From JBFMFR01 sp040752025 (lineage in GTDB: Bacteria > Chloroflexota > Anaerolineae > Anaerolineales > UBA4823), in assembly GCA_040752025.1 (NCBI GenBank), contig JBFMFR010000031.1, positions 1-64,000 of the forward strand: 64,000 bases of DNA. Direction: 5' to 3'. The notes below the pieces were generated by a model. It saw only the letters and a list, made by a program, of their open reading frames with translations. It searched no databases and was not told the origin of the DNA. Positions within the stretch are counted from its first letter, which is position 1, and every line of letters starts with the position of its first letter. This document shows, one piece after another, positions 45,732-55,188 of the stretch. Position numbers and translations under genes: made by a program.

Positions 45732-47876
45732 ATGAAGCAAGTTCACCTGACCCACATTATCTTGCGTGTGTTCCTGACCATTGTTCTGCTCAGCCCGGCT
45801 GGCTGCAGCGCCATCTCGACCTGGATGGCCGACCAGGCTCACCAGAAAGGCCAGGCCCTCGAAGCGCAGGGTCAGGCCGACCAGGCCATCGAGCGCTACA
45901 CCAAGGCCATCGATGCCAACCCGCTGCTGGCTGGCGCTTTCTTCCAGCGCGGCAAGCTGTACTACAGCCAGGGCCAGCTCGACCTGGCGCTGGCAGACCT
46001 GGAGCAGACCGGCGCGCTGGACGCCCAGAACGCCGAAGCGCCCTACCTGTGCGCCAAGATCTACCTGGAGCAGGCCAACCCGGGCAAGGCGCTGGGCCAC
46101 CTGGACCAGACGATCAACCTCGACCCGCAGAACGCCGACGCCCGCTACCGCCGCGCCCTGATCTACCTGGAGCAGGATGAGGCCCAGAAAGCCCACGCTG
46201 ACCTGGACCAGGCCATCGCTCTCGAAATCCCTGAAACCGACGCCTATTACCAGCGCGGCCGGCTGCTGGCGGAAGCGAAAGCATGGAAAGCGGCCGTGGC
46301 CGACTTCGACCAGGCCATCCGCCTGAACGACCAGCTCAGCGCCGCCTACTACCAGCGCGCTCTGGCCTACATCGCCCTGGAAAAGCCCGAAACGGCGATC
46401 AAAGACCTGAGCCAGGCCATCCAACTCGAGGCGGGCATGGCGCCGGCCTACTCCCAGCGCGCCCACCTGTACCTGGCCAGCGGAGAGACTGACAAAGCCT
46501 TCGCTGACTTCGACCAGGTGATCCAATTGGACGAGCAGAACGCAGACGCCTTCTACCAACGCGGGCTCTTGCAGCTTCAGAAAAAGGAGCTGCAAAAGGC
46601 GCTGGATGACTTGAGCCAGGCGCTCGAGCTGGACGCCGGGCTGGTGGGGGCCTATTTCCAGCGCGGGGAGATCTATTCCCAGCAGGGTGATTTGGAATTG
46701 GCTGTCAACGACTTCAACCAGGTGGTCAAGCTGCAAGGCGATTACCCTCAAATCTACGAAAAGCGCTCGCTGGCGCTGGTGGACCTGGGCAACTACGCCG
46801 CCGCCATCGCAGATTTGGATCGCGTCGTCGCCCAGCAGCCGGAGGAAGTCGCCCCGCTCTTCCTGCGCGGCTACGCCAAATTCCAGAGCGACGACCTGGA
46901 CGGCGCGGTCGACGATTTCATGGAGGTCAGTAAGATCCACAGCAGCAAGGCCGCCGGCTACAAAAACGGCCCGGCTTACCTGAACATCGGCCTGGCGTTA
47001 GCACGCAAGAAAGAATACCGGCGGGCTATCGACTGGCTCGGACGCTCGATCAAAGCCGAGCCTACGGCCATCGCCTATCACGCTCGCGGCGACATCAATT
47101 TCGAGCTCAAGGACTGGGGAGCCGCCAAAGAGGATTACCAGCAGGCGCTGGACCTGGACACCAATGGCCAGATCGCCATCCTCAATCTTGAAATGGCGCA
47201 GGTGAATTTCCTGTTCGGTGAATTCCAGCAGGCCATCGATTACACCCAGGAATTCCTGGATGCACAACCGGAGTCCGATCTGTCCGGAGCGGTGCAGGCC
47301 TGGATCGCTCAAGTGCAGGCCGAACTGGACGGCGAATCCACCCTGGGCCTGGAAAAGCTGGCCTGGATCAGCGACGATCTCTCTCCGAGCTTCGAGCGCG
47401 AAGTGTTCTCCGAACCGCAATTCGAGAAAATATATCGCAAGAATCCCGAATTCTATACTGCCCGGTACCTCGAGAGCCTGGCCTTTTTCGGCACCGAAAA
47501 GGGTGAAGATGCCATCTTAGTAGCCGCCTTCAGGTTGGGAGATGAGCAGGCCCAGCTAGATTTCGCTCAATCTATGATCGATGCGATGGTGACTATCATG
47601 AGAAATGACAAGTTCACCTCTTTGAATCCCACTGGTGTGGGTTCGGTAAACTTCGGCTACTGTGATCCAAGCCGGGAGCAGGAAGTATGTACCCTGACTT
47701 TCCTGCGCGGCTTTGTAGTGGTGCAGGTTACCCTCGCCTATCAAGGCGAAAAGCCAACCTTCACCATCGAGAACCTGGGCAAACTGATGGACGAACGCGT
47801 CATCCAGACCCTGCTGGCGGGCCTGCCGTTCGAATCGGGCCTGCAGGACCTCATGCAGATCGCCCCGGTGCGCTGA
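45732..47876 (+). CDS. TPR-repeat lipoprotein
   Basis: A 714-residue protein. The signal peptide ends in lipobox LSPAGC. From residue 35 to about 520 there are around 14 tetratricopeptide repeats (for example AYYQRALAYIALEKPETAIKDL), a scaffold for protein contacts. The C-terminal 200 residues form a separate domain without known motif. GGAGGGACAACC precedes the ATG at 45732; an upstream in-frame ATG is less likely. Probably an outward-facing assembly or binding protein. Confidence 0.85.
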   Translation: MKQVHLTHIILRVFLTIVLLSPAGCSAISTWMADQAHQKGQALEAQGQADQAIERYTKAIDANPLLAGAFFQRGKLYYSQGQLDLALADLEQTGALDAQNAEAPYLCAKIYLEQANPGKALGHLDQTINLDPQNADARYRRALIYLEQDEAQKAHADLDQAIALEIPETDAYYQRGRLLAEAKAWKAAVADFDQAIRLNDQLSAAYYQRALAYIALEKPETAIKDLSQAIQLEAGMAPAYSQRAHLYLASGETDKAFADFDQVIQLDEQNADAFYQRGLLQLQKKELQKALDDLSQALELDAGLVGAYFQRGEIYSQQGDLELAVNDFNQVVKLQGDYPQIYEKRSLALVDLGNYAAAIADLDRVVAQQPEEVAPLFLRGYAKFQSDDLDGAVDDFMEVSKIHSSKAAGYKNGPAYLNIGLALARKKEYRRAIDWLGRSIKAEPTAIAYHARGDINFELKDWGAAKEDYQQALDLDTNGQIAILNLEMAQVNFLFGEFQQAIDYTQEFLDAQPESDLSGAVQAWIAQVQAELDGESTLGLEKLAWISDDLSPSFEREVFSEPQFEKIYRKNPEFYTARYLESLAFFGTEKGEDAILVAAFRLGDEQAQLDFAQSMIDAMVTIMRNDKFTSLNPTGVGSVNFGYCDPSREQEVCTLTFLRGFVVVQVTLAYQGEKPTFTIENLGKLMDERVIQTLLAGLPFESGLQDLMQIAPVR

Positions 47877-47879
47877 GGC

Positions 47880-48953
47880 TCAATCGCAGGCCAGCATTTC
47901 GTAGGCCAGGACCGGCTCGACGCGGCGCTTGATCTGCACTTCACCCAGCGGGACGAAATGCGCCCGCCCTTGTAAGGTGTCCGCCACAGCCTGGCTGACC
48001 AACACCTGCCCGCCGGCAGCCAGGGCGCACAGGTGCGCCGCCACGTTGGTGGTATCCCCGAAAATGGCGTACTGGAAATGGTTGCCGGCTTCCAGGTAGC
48101 CCAGCGCCACCTCGCCCGTGTTCAGCCCGATGCCAAAGCCTTCCGCGGCGACCGGGCGGAACTCCTCCAGGGCGAACAACTCCTTCAGGCCTTGCTGCGC
48201 CTGGCAGGCCGCCCGGGCGGCTTCCCAGGCGTGATCTTCTAACGCCTGCGGGGCGTTGAAAGACGCCATCACCTGGTCGCCCACCAACTGGATGACACTG
48301 CCGCCGTGCTGCATCACCGCCTCGGCGACCACGCTCAGGCAGCGGTTGAGCAGGTCCAACGACTGCGCCAACGGCAGTTTTTCCGCCAGGCCGGTGAAGT
48401 TGCGCATGTCGGCGAACAGCATGGTGGCCTGCGCCAGGCCTTCGGCGCCCGGCTGCGGCAGTTGCTGCTCCTGGATCAATTTCTCCGCTACGTTTTCGGG
48501 CACAAAGCGCTTGAGCAGGTAGCTCACCTGCTGGTTGGCGCGCTGCAAGCGCATCAGCAGCAGGCGCAGCTCGTTACGCTGGGTTACGACCCATTGCGCC
48601 TGGCAAGCCGCCTCGGTCACATCGATCATCAGCACCAGGTAACCATCGTCCGGCGGCGGCGTGATCTCTACGTATAAATCGAAGTAGTGCACCTGCTCCC
48701 CCTCCATTGGGCGCTGGATGCGGGGGATATCGTAAAGTTTCCCGCGCTGCTGGCGCAGATCCACCAGCAGCGCCTCGACGCCCACCAACTCTGGCAGGAT
48801 CTCGAAAAGCCGCCGGCCCTGCACCGCCTCGGCGGCTGCGTTCACCCAATAGGAGACCCTGGAACTGGCGTAATGGACCACAAAATTGCGATCGACCAGC
48901 AAGTAGGCGATGTTTTGCAAGTCGATGATGCGAGATAGAATCCATGAACTCAT
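47880..48953 (-). CDS. PAS-class III adenylate/guanylate cyclase
   Basis: A 357-residue soluble protein. Residues 1-120 are a PAS domain, a short coiled linker follows, and about 165-355 make a class III nucleotide cyclase domain. The first metal aspartate is in TMLFADMRNFTGL, the second in QLVGDQVMASFN, and NTGEVALGYLEAG and IFGDTTNVAAHL follow as in bacterial cyclases. Whether ATP or GTP is used is not decided by sequence alone. It converges with the TPR gene with 3 bp between. Confidence 0.9.
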   Translation of the reverse strand: MSSWILSRIIDLQNIAYLLVDRNFVVHYASSRVSYWVNAAAEAVQGRRLFEILPELVGVEALLVDLRQQRGKLYDIPRIQRPMEGEQVHYFDLYVEITPPPDDGYLVLMIDVTEAACQAQWVVTQRNELRLLLMRLQRANQQVSYLLKRFVPENVAEKLIQEQQLPQPGAEGLAQATMLFADMRNFTGLAEKLPLAQSLDLLNRCLSVVAEAVMQHGGSVIQLVGDQVMASFNAPQALEDHAWEAARAACQAQQGLKELFALEEFRPVAAEGFGIGLNTGEVALGYLEAGNHFQYAIFGDTTNVAAHLCALAAGGQVLVSQAVADTLQGRAHFVPLGEVQIKRRVEPVLAYEMLACD

Positions 48954-49074
48954 AGCAGCAAAGCACGCCTTTCTCGGGTCGCAGGAGATTACAGCCCAGC
49001 TTCTCCCGTGATTCTGTTGGGGATTATCGCGCCCCCTTCCATGTCAGTCGATTCAGGTAACGCCTGGTCAAGTT

Positions 49075-49488
49075 CTAACGGATGCGCAAATTCAAGATGG
49101 GGAACTTCAGCATGTAAGGCTCGCCAGTATAGATCGGCTCGCGGATGCACTCCAACACCACCAGGCGCACGTTGTGGATCATGTTGAGTGTCGTCGGCTT
49201 GGGCTGCTTGCAGCGGTAGCCCTCTTCAGGCTCCTCGCTTTGCAGATAGTACACCTGGGCGCGATAGAAATCGCCCACCACGGTGAAATTCTTCTCCGTC
49301 GGCGCCAGCCGGTCGCCCTTGACAGCTTTCAGATAATAGAACTGCTCCAACTCCTTGCCGCGCATACTGATGGCAATATCCATGCCCGATTTGTTGATCA
49401 CGTCGAAGCGCACCAGCCGGGCGTGCCCGGCGCTGACGGCCAGCAGGCTGAGCAGCGCAATCGCAAACAGCAGTCTCATCTTCCTCAT
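49075..49488 (-). CDS. Small secreted paralogue of the duplicated 25.8/26.9-kb proteins
   Basis: A 137-residue protein with signal peptide (MRKMRLLFAIALLSLLAVSA). The mature start LVRFDVINKSGMDIAISM and the later FYYLKAVKGD and NFTVVGDFYR align with LVRLQVINKTDQPVYLKL, FYYLTIAADD and TFTVVSDVYK of the tandem pair. It lacks their C-terminal 90 residues. A family of at least three members is thus present; function unknown. AGGAGAAGGCG precedes the ATG. Confidence 0.8.
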   Translation of the reverse strand: MRKMRLLFAIALLSLLAVSAGHARLVRFDVINKSGMDIAISMRGKELEQFYYLKAVKGDRLAPTEKNFTVVGDFYRAQVYYLQSEEPEEGYRCKQPKPTTLNMIHNVRLVVLECIREPIYTGEPYMLKFPILNLRIR

Positions 49489-49557
49489 CGCCTTCTCCTT
49501 TCAGGCCACAGCACAGCTCGTTTCACCTTTACGATAAGCCCTCACCACTAAAGCTCC

Positions 49558-49605
49558 CAGAAATTGGATTTTGCCGCCAAGGCGGTGACAAAAATCCGAT
49601 TTCTT
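49558..49605. repeat. Dispersed inverted repeat, second copy
   Basis: AGAAATTGGATTTTG and CAAAAATCCGATTTCTT flank CCGCCAAGGCGGTGA, itself an inner hairpin (CCGCC/GGCGG). Near-identical arms to the element at 8179 between cas4 and cas1. Confidence 0.75.
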
Positions 49606-49670
49606 TTCCGTTATCGGAACTACATTGCTGCTAAAATTATATTCCATTCCGCCAATCTGTGCAAATCCGA

Positions 49671-51527
49671 TCACAGGTCCTGGCTGGAATCCTCGCCCAC
49701 CGGCAGCCCTTCCATCTGCATGATCTTCAAGGCATTGGTGGTCGGGCTGGGGCCCGGGCGGAGGGTGTAATCGAAAACCAGCCGCCCATCGCGCACCTGG
49801 TCGCGGAAATGGTAATTGCTCACCAGCGGGCTTTCCTGCGCCAGGCCGGCCAATTCGAGATCGTGGGTTGCCAGCAGCCCCACCCCACCCGCGCCCACCA
49901 GGGCGCGCAGGTAGGCGCGGCTGCCAACCAGGCGCTCGCGGTTGTTGGTGCCGCGGAAGATCTCGTCCACCAGGTATAACAGCGGCCAGCCGCTTTCGCC
50001 CAGCCGCTCGAGCAGGCGCTTGAGGCATTTGACCTCGGCATAGAAATACGAATAACCATCAGCGATCGAGTCGCTGATGCGGATGCAGGTGTGCAGGCGG
50101 AAAGGCGTAAGCCGCAGGCAGCGGGCGTTGACCACGCTGCCGGCGTAGGCCAGGCGCAAGTTGACCCCCACCGTCTTGATGAAGGTGCTCTTACCCGCCA
50201 TGTTCGAGCCGGTGATGATGGCAATCTGCCCGGTTTGCTCGACAACGAAATCGTTGCACACCTTACCAGCCGGAGGGATGAGCGGGTGCCCCAGCCCCTG
50301 CGCCTGGAAGACTGGCGGCTCGCTGGCCAGTTCGGGGAAGCTGTAAGCCGGGTTCAGGTGAGCGAAGTTCGCCAGCGAAGCCAGCGCCTCCAGCGTATAA
50401 AGCCTGTCCAGCCAGGCGGGCAGCGCCTGGCCAACGGCCAGCCTGGCCCGCCCGGCCAGGTAGGCCACGGCGAAATCCCAGGGCAGCAGCAGGTTCAACA
50501 GCAGGCCCAACACCGGGTTCATGCGCAGCCCGGCCCCAAAAGCAGCCAGCTTGACCTGCCACAGGCGAACCGAAGGCCGCTGGCCGCCCTGGCGCAGCGG
50601 CGCCAGCAGTTCTGCCAGGTGCGGGCAGCCCGCCAGGCGGCTGTTCTCCAGGTAGCGCAGCAGGGGCAGGAATTTCCCCAGCTCACGGTCCAGATCGACC
50701 ACCGCTTCGATGAAGCGAGAGAAGGCGCTGCCGTTGGCCAGGTACACCACCAGGTACAGACCGGCGCTGACCACCCAAACCGGGGGCCAGCCGGCCAGCA
50801 GCGCTCCCCAGAACAGGATCAAGTTCAGCGCCACCATGCCCGTAGAAAGCAGCAGCAGCCAGCCCAATCGACGCGTGGGATATTCCTCGCTCAACCAGTC
50901 CAGCATTTTTTCGCCTTCGAGCTTCTCTTTGGAAACCAGGCGGAAGGTCAGCGCAAAGCGGTCGCGGAAGTGCGCCAGCGGCTTCAGCTCTTCCACCAGG
51001 CGCTGGCGGGCGGCGATCTGCGCCAGGTCGGGCTCGCCCTGCACCAGCCACTGCGCCAGCAGGCGGCTTCCCTGCCGAGAGATGGCCGTGTCGAGCAGGT
51101 GATGCAGCGAGCGCGGCCCGGTCAGATCCAGGTCGATGTCCAGCGGCGAGCGCGGCCAGCCCGGCAGGACTGGCTCTGGCAGGGCCCCCCAATCCAGGCG
51201 CAGGCGCGCCAGGTGGGCGGCCTTGATCTCGCTCCACAGGCGCAGCTTTTCGATCCAGGCTTCCACCCGGTTGTGCCGCCAGGCAACCAGGGCGAAGATC
51301 GCCACGAAAATCGCCAGGGCGCGCCAGCCCCAGGCTTCGCCCAGGCGGCTGGCTGCCAGCCAGATGCACACGCCGCCGGCCAACACCAGCCCCAGGCGCA
51401 GCCAGGAAAAGCGCCGGCTCACAGCCCGCAGCCGTTCCTGCCGCCGCCCCAGACGCTCGATCCCCCGCTCTAGCACCCGCTCTCTCTGCCCATCTATTCC
51501 AAGCTTCCTCACTGCCTCATCCTTCAT
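49671..51527 (-). CDS. Membrane-anchored MutS-family ATPase
   Basis: A 618-residue protein. The N-terminal 100 residues include two membrane segments (LRLGLVLAGGVCIWLAA and ALAIFVAIFALVAW) and a further pair lies near 230-265, unlike mismatch-repair MutS. The C-terminal ATPase is clear: Walker A GSNMAGKSTF near residue 440, LHTCIRISDSIADGYSYF, Walker B LLYLVDEIFRGTNNRER and LLATHDLELAG. It lacks the mismatch-recognition domain. Members of this group are found in many bacteria, and their role is not established. Confidence 0.85.
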   Translation of the reverse strand: MKDEAVRKLGIDGQRERVLERGIERLGRRQERLRAVSRRFSWLRLGLVLAGGVCIWLAASRLGEAWGWRALAIFVAIFALVAWRHNRVEAWIEKLRLWSEIKAAHLARLRLDWGALPEPVLPGWPRSPLDIDLDLTGPRSLHHLLDTAISRQGSRLLAQWLVQGEPDLAQIAARQRLVEELKPLAHFRDRFALTFRLVSKEKLEGEKMLDWLSEEYPTRRLGWLLLLSTGMVALNLILFWGALLAGWPPVWVVSAGLYLVVYLANGSAFSRFIEAVVDLDRELGKFLPLLRYLENSRLAGCPHLAELLAPLRQGGQRPSVRLWQVKLAAFGAGLRMNPVLGLLLNLLLPWDFAVAYLAGRARLAVGQALPAWLDRLYTLEALASLANFAHLNPAYSFPELASEPPVFQAQGLGHPLIPPAGKVCNDFVVEQTGQIAIITGSNMAGKSTFIKTVGVNLRLAYAGSVVNARCLRLTPFRLHTCIRISDSIADGYSYFYAEVKCLKRLLERLGESGWPLLYLVDEIFRGTNNRERLVGSRAYLRALVGAGGVGLLATHDLELAGLAQESPLVSNYHFRDQVRDGRLVFDYTLRPGPSPTTNALKIMQMEGLPVGEDSSQDL

Positions 51528-51731
51528 TGCCTCGTTACCTTATTGCCTGTTCACCCAATTACCTGCCCCCCTATTTTACCTGATCCAGATTCGATCTGCC
51601 CGCCAATCCATTTCTGGTTATAATCTAACATAGAAAACCACACACGGCTCCAGGATCGATGCACTTTCAGAGTGCACAGCACCTGGGCAGATCGAATTGT
51701 AACGCACCTGGACAATCCTAAGGAGGTGGTT
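51528..51731 (+). promoter_or_regulatory. Promoter and long 5' leader of the HD-GYP gene
   Basis: TATAAT at 51619-51624 is about 108 bp before the start. The leader contains the hairpin TGCACT-TTCAG-AGTGCA at 51659-51675 and two copies of GCACCTGG (51691 and 51711 region). AAGGAGGTGGTT is an excellent ribosome binding site. A regulatory RNA element is possible but I recognise no riboswitch class. The first 90 bp of the gap are low-complexity sequence. Confidence 0.5.
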
Positions 51732-52991
51732 ATGTTCGAACGCATCCATTCCCTGATGGCCCCGCCGGTATTCCCGGAGGATGAAGATGCCACGCGCTCT
51801 GCCCGGGTGCTCAACCTCCTGCTGTTAACCTTTATTTTCATCCTGGGCCTCGTCTTCCTTGCCAATTTCTTCCTGTACGTCCAAAAATCACTCAGCCTGG
51901 TCTTCATCCTGCTGTTCTTCCTGGTGCTGGTCAGCGCTTATCTCCTGCTGCGCTTCGAGCGCGTCCGGCAGGCCAGCCTGGTATTCGTTTCCGGCTTGTG
52001 GGTGGTCACCACTGCCTTGCTGATCCTGGCAGGCGGCGCTGTCAGCCCCATCGTTTCTTTCTATTTTGTTGTGGTTGTCTTCGCCGGGCTTCTCTTAGGC
52101 AGCCGCGCCGCACTGACCTCGGCAGCGCTGTGCAGCCTGGCCGGGCTGGGCATGCTTATGTACGATACTCAGGTCGCCCCGCTACCGCGCTTCTTTCCTG
52201 TGCCGGCACAGGCCGGTTGGGTAGACCTGAGCGTTGGCCTGTTCCTGATCACCGTCACCCTGAACATCGCCTTGCGCGATCTCAAAGCCGCCCTGTCGCA
52301 TGCCCACGAGCAACTCCTCCGGCGCAAACAGGCCGAGCAAGACCTGCAAAAAACTCACCAGGAACTAGTACAGGCCTATGAAGAGACCCTGGCAGGCTGG
52401 GGGCGCGCCCTGGAAATCAGCAAATTCGAGGTCGCCGGGCACGGCTCGCGCGTCGTCGATCTCACTGTGCAGTTGGCGCGCCAGATGGGTGTCCCCGAAT
52501 CCGATCTGATCCACGTGCAGCGTGGGGCGCTGCTGCACGATATCGGCAAGATCGCCGTTCCCAACCGGATTCTGGACAAACCTGGCCCATTGAACGACGA
52601 AGAATGGGCCATCATGCACCAGCACCCCACTTACGCCCAGAAGATGCTCGCCGGCATCGCTTTCTTGCAGCCGGCCCTGGATATCCCCGTCTATCACCAC
52701 GAGAAATGGGATGGAACAGGCTACCCGCAAGGTCTGAGCGGCGAGCGAATCCCACTGGCAGCGCGCATCTTCGCCATAATCGACATGTGGGATGCCCTGA
52801 TCAGCGAGCGCCCCTATCGGCGGGCCCTGCCGCCTGAACAGGCCCTGGCCCTGATCCGCCAGGAGTCCGGCAGTCGCTTCGACCCGGCCGTGGTGGCTGC
52901 CTTTATGCAAGCCATCCAGAACATGGGAAAAGATCAGCCAAGCCCAACTCGTCTCCACGAGGTGTCTTATGAGCAACCCGATCCTGTATGA
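51732..52991 (+). CDS. HD-GYP cyclic di-GMP phosphodiesterase
   Basis: A 419-residue protein. About six membrane helices occupy residues 25-185, a coiled linker follows (LLRRKQAEQDLQKTHQEL), and an HD-GYP domain runs from about 225 to the end. The metal-binding pair is H269-D270 in LLHDIGKIAVP, and HHEKWDGTGYPQGL carries the GYP motif. It should hydrolyse cyclic di-GMP, opposing the diguanylate cyclase at 34-37 kb. It overlaps the CHAT gene by 23 bases. Confidence 0.93.
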   Translation: MFERIHSLMAPPVFPEDEDATRSARVLNLLLLTFIFILGLVFLANFFLYVQKSLSLVFILLFFLVLVSAYLLLRFERVRQASLVFVSGLWVVTTALLILAGGAVSPIVSFYFVVVVFAGLLLGSRAALTSAALCSLAGLGMLMYDTQVAPLPRFFPVPAQAGWVDLSVGLFLITVTLNIALRDLKAALSHAHEQLLRRKQAEQDLQKTHQELVQAYEETLAGWGRALEISKFEVAGHGSRVVDLTVQLARQMGVPESDLIHVQRGALLHDIGKIAVPNRILDKPGPLNDEEWAIMHQHPTYAQKMLAGIAFLQPALDIPVYHHEKWDGTGYPQGLSGERIPLAARIFAIIDMWDALISERPYRRALPPEQALALIRQESGSRFDPAVVAAFMQAIQNMGKDQPSPTRLHEVSYEQPDPV

Positions 52992-55188
52992 ACTGTCTCA
53001 ACAAATCGCCCAACTGCTGCTGCCTTTCCTGCCTGATCTGCTGCGCGGCGAACGGCCTGCCGGCAGGCTGGTTTTTGGCGAGCAGCCAGAGCTGGCGCGC
53101 CAGGTCTGGGAACGCATGGCGGCTCCGATTTCCGATCTGCCCGAGCTGGCCTACCGCCTGGGCGAGATCGCCGACGCCCCGGGGGACCCGCGCGCCCTGG
53201 CCCTGCTCTCCTGGGAGCTGGAAAAGCTCATGCAGCGCCTGGGGGCGCCGGTCATCGACGATTTAGTCGGACTGCTCAATGCTGGCGTTACCCAGGAATC
53301 CCTGTACACCAAGGGCCCGCTTTCCGGCGCTGGCCGGGAGAAAGGCCCTGGAGAAACCACCTGGCGCAGCATCGAAGAGCCGGCGGAGCCCGGCGGCGAG
53401 GAGCTCTATCGACCAGACGCCTCCGGCGGCGCGCCTCCAGACCCCAGCGGCATGGCCTACACCACGCCATTCACCGCGCCGCCTGCGGCCGCCAGCTCGG
53501 AGCGGCCCATCCTGGAGGCGCCCATCCTGGAATCCGACAGCTACCTGCGCGCCGAAATCACCGAGCGCCCCGACGACCAGCCCCTGCCGCTCGACCAGGA
53601 GTCCACCCTGGCAATCTTGGTCGATACCGAGGGGGGGGGAAGCGCTGTGAGCTTCGACCGCAGCCGCCTGTTCCAAAAGGGCGAGCAGATCGAAGAACTT
53701 AACGTGCACCTGGCCAGCCAGGATTTCACCCTCCACACCCGCTCGCCGCAGGTGCTGCGCCTGCGCCCGCAGGGGCGCTCGCGCAACAAGGCGCGCTTCG
53801 ATATCGAGCCGAAACAGGCCGGCCCCGCCGAAGCCACCGCCCTGATCTACAAAGACAACAACTTCATCCAGGGCATGAGCGTGCGCATGAACGTGGCGGA
53901 GGCTCCGCTAACCAGCGGACAGCCCCCCATCGACAGCGTGGAAAGCCTGGGCCGCCCGCTGGACGGCTTCACCGCTCTGCAGCCGCGCGACGCCCTGCTC
54001 TTTATCAAGAACAACGGCGCCAGCTTCGACCTGACCCTGGTCGGGCCGGTGGCGGCCGAGGCGCGCCTGCCATTCACCCTGCAAGCCCTGAGCGAGAAGA
54101 TCGCCGCTGCCCGTAACGCCCTGCAGCAGGTTGTCTGGCTGGCGCAGGGTCCCGATGAGTTGTACGTGCACCCCAGTGACCAGCCCGTCACAGACGACGT
54201 GATCCTGCCTTACCAGGCGGATGTCTACATCCCCTACGATGTCAACCAGAGAGCGCTGCAAATCCTGGCCCGCGCTGGCTACATGCTCTACCATGACCTG
54301 TTCTACAGCCCGGCCGCCAGCCTGGAAGCCCGCAACATCGGCAATAAGCTGCTCGAGCTGACCCGCAGCGGATCGATCCACTTGCAAATCGTCTCGCAGG
54401 AATTCTTTCTGCCCTGGGGCCTGCTCTACGTGGCCCCAAGGTTCGACCCTCAGAACATCGAGCCCGAGTACTTCCTGGGCATGAAACACGTTATCGAGCA
54501 CATCCCCCTGCAGGTGCGCATGCCGGTGATGGACAACCGCATCTCCAGCCAGCCGCGCCTGTCGGTCAGCGCCAACCTGGACCCTGACATCGACCTGAGC
54601 CTGGGCCTGGAGGTGGTTGCCCGCCAGATGGACTTCTGGCAAACCGCCAGCCAGAAAGGCCGGGTGGATTTGCAGGTGCGCCAGACGCCCGAAGCCCTGC
54701 AGCAGGCCCTGGCGCAGGCCGGGGAGACCAGCGACCAGATCCTGTACTACTACGGGCATGCCGAATCCGACCCGGCCGACGCCCAGCGCTCGAAGCTGCT
54801 CTTCGCCGGGCAGGCGCCCCTGGCGCTGGAAGACCTGCTGATCCTGGGCAGCGAAGAGCAGCAACTGGCCGGCCAGCCGCTGGTTTTCATCAACGCCTGC
54901 GAATCGGCCGAGCTCTCGCCCCTGTTCTACAGCGGCTTCATGCCCTATTTCGTTGACAAAGGGGCGCGCGGCATGATCGGCACCGAATGCCAGACGCCGG
55001 CCGTCTTCGCCGCCGAATGGGCCCGGCGCTTCTTCAAACGCTTCCTGGAAGACGGCCAGCCCCTGGGCGAGGCCTTCCTGGATCTGCGCCGCGAGTTCTA
55101 CACCCGGCACAACAACCTGCTCGGCCTGGTCTACGCCCTGTACTGCGATGGCGACACGCGGGTGGAACCAAAGTTAGGCAAATTGTGA
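52969..55188 (+). CDS. CHAT-domain (caspase-like) protein
   Basis: A 739-residue protein. The C-terminal CHAT peptidase has the dyad H597 (ILYYYGHAESD) and C644 (VFINACESAEL). Residues about 230-320 look like an Ig-type beta domain (VSFDRSRLFQKGEQIEELNVHL to GMSVRMNV), and the first 110 are helical; a proline-rich linker separates them. CHAT peptidases act in defence, cell-death and processing pathways, activated by partner proteins. Here the gene is coupled to an HD-GYP gene upstream and to a radical SAM gene downstream, an unusual setting. It is not near the cas operon, so no link to CRISPR signalling is claimed. Confidence 0.88.
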   Translation: MSNPILYELSQQIAQLLLPFLPDLLRGERPAGRLVFGEQPELARQVWERMAAPISDLPELAYRLGEIADAPGDPRALALLSWELEKLMQRLGAPVIDDLVGLLNAGVTQESLYTKGPLSGAGREKGPGETTWRSIEEPAEPGGEELYRPDASGGAPPDPSGMAYTTPFTAPPAAASSERPILEAPILESDSYLRAEITERPDDQPLPLDQESTLAILVDTEGGGSAVSFDRSRLFQKGEQIEELNVHLASQDFTLHTRSPQVLRLRPQGRSRNKARFDIEPKQAGPAEATALIYKDNNFIQGMSVRMNVAEAPLTSGQPPIDSVESLGRPLDGFTALQPRDALLFIKNNGASFDLTLVGPVAAEARLPFTLQALSEKIAAARNALQQVVWLAQGPDELYVHPSDQPVTDDVILPYQADVYIPYDVNQRALQILARAGYMLYHDLFYSPAASLEARNIGNKLLELTRSGSIHLQIVSQEFFLPWGLLYVAPRFDPQNIEPEYFLGMKHVIEHIPLQVRMPVMDNRISSQPRLSVSANLDPDIDLSLGLEVVARQMDFWQTASQKGRVDLQVRQTPEALQQALAQAGETSDQILYYYGHAESDPADAQRSKLLFAGQAPLALEDLLILGSEEQQLAGQPLVFINACESAELSPLFYSGFMPYFVDKGARGMIGTECQTPAVFAAEWARRFFKRFLEDGQPLGEAFLDLRREFYTRHNNLLGLVYALYCDGDTRVEPKLGKL

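Noticed and set aside
52969..55188. CHAT gene as part of a CRISPR-guided caspase (type III-E) system
   Set aside because: No gRAMP/Cas7-11 or TPR-CHAT partner gene; the only Cas genes are type I-C and lie 43 kb away.
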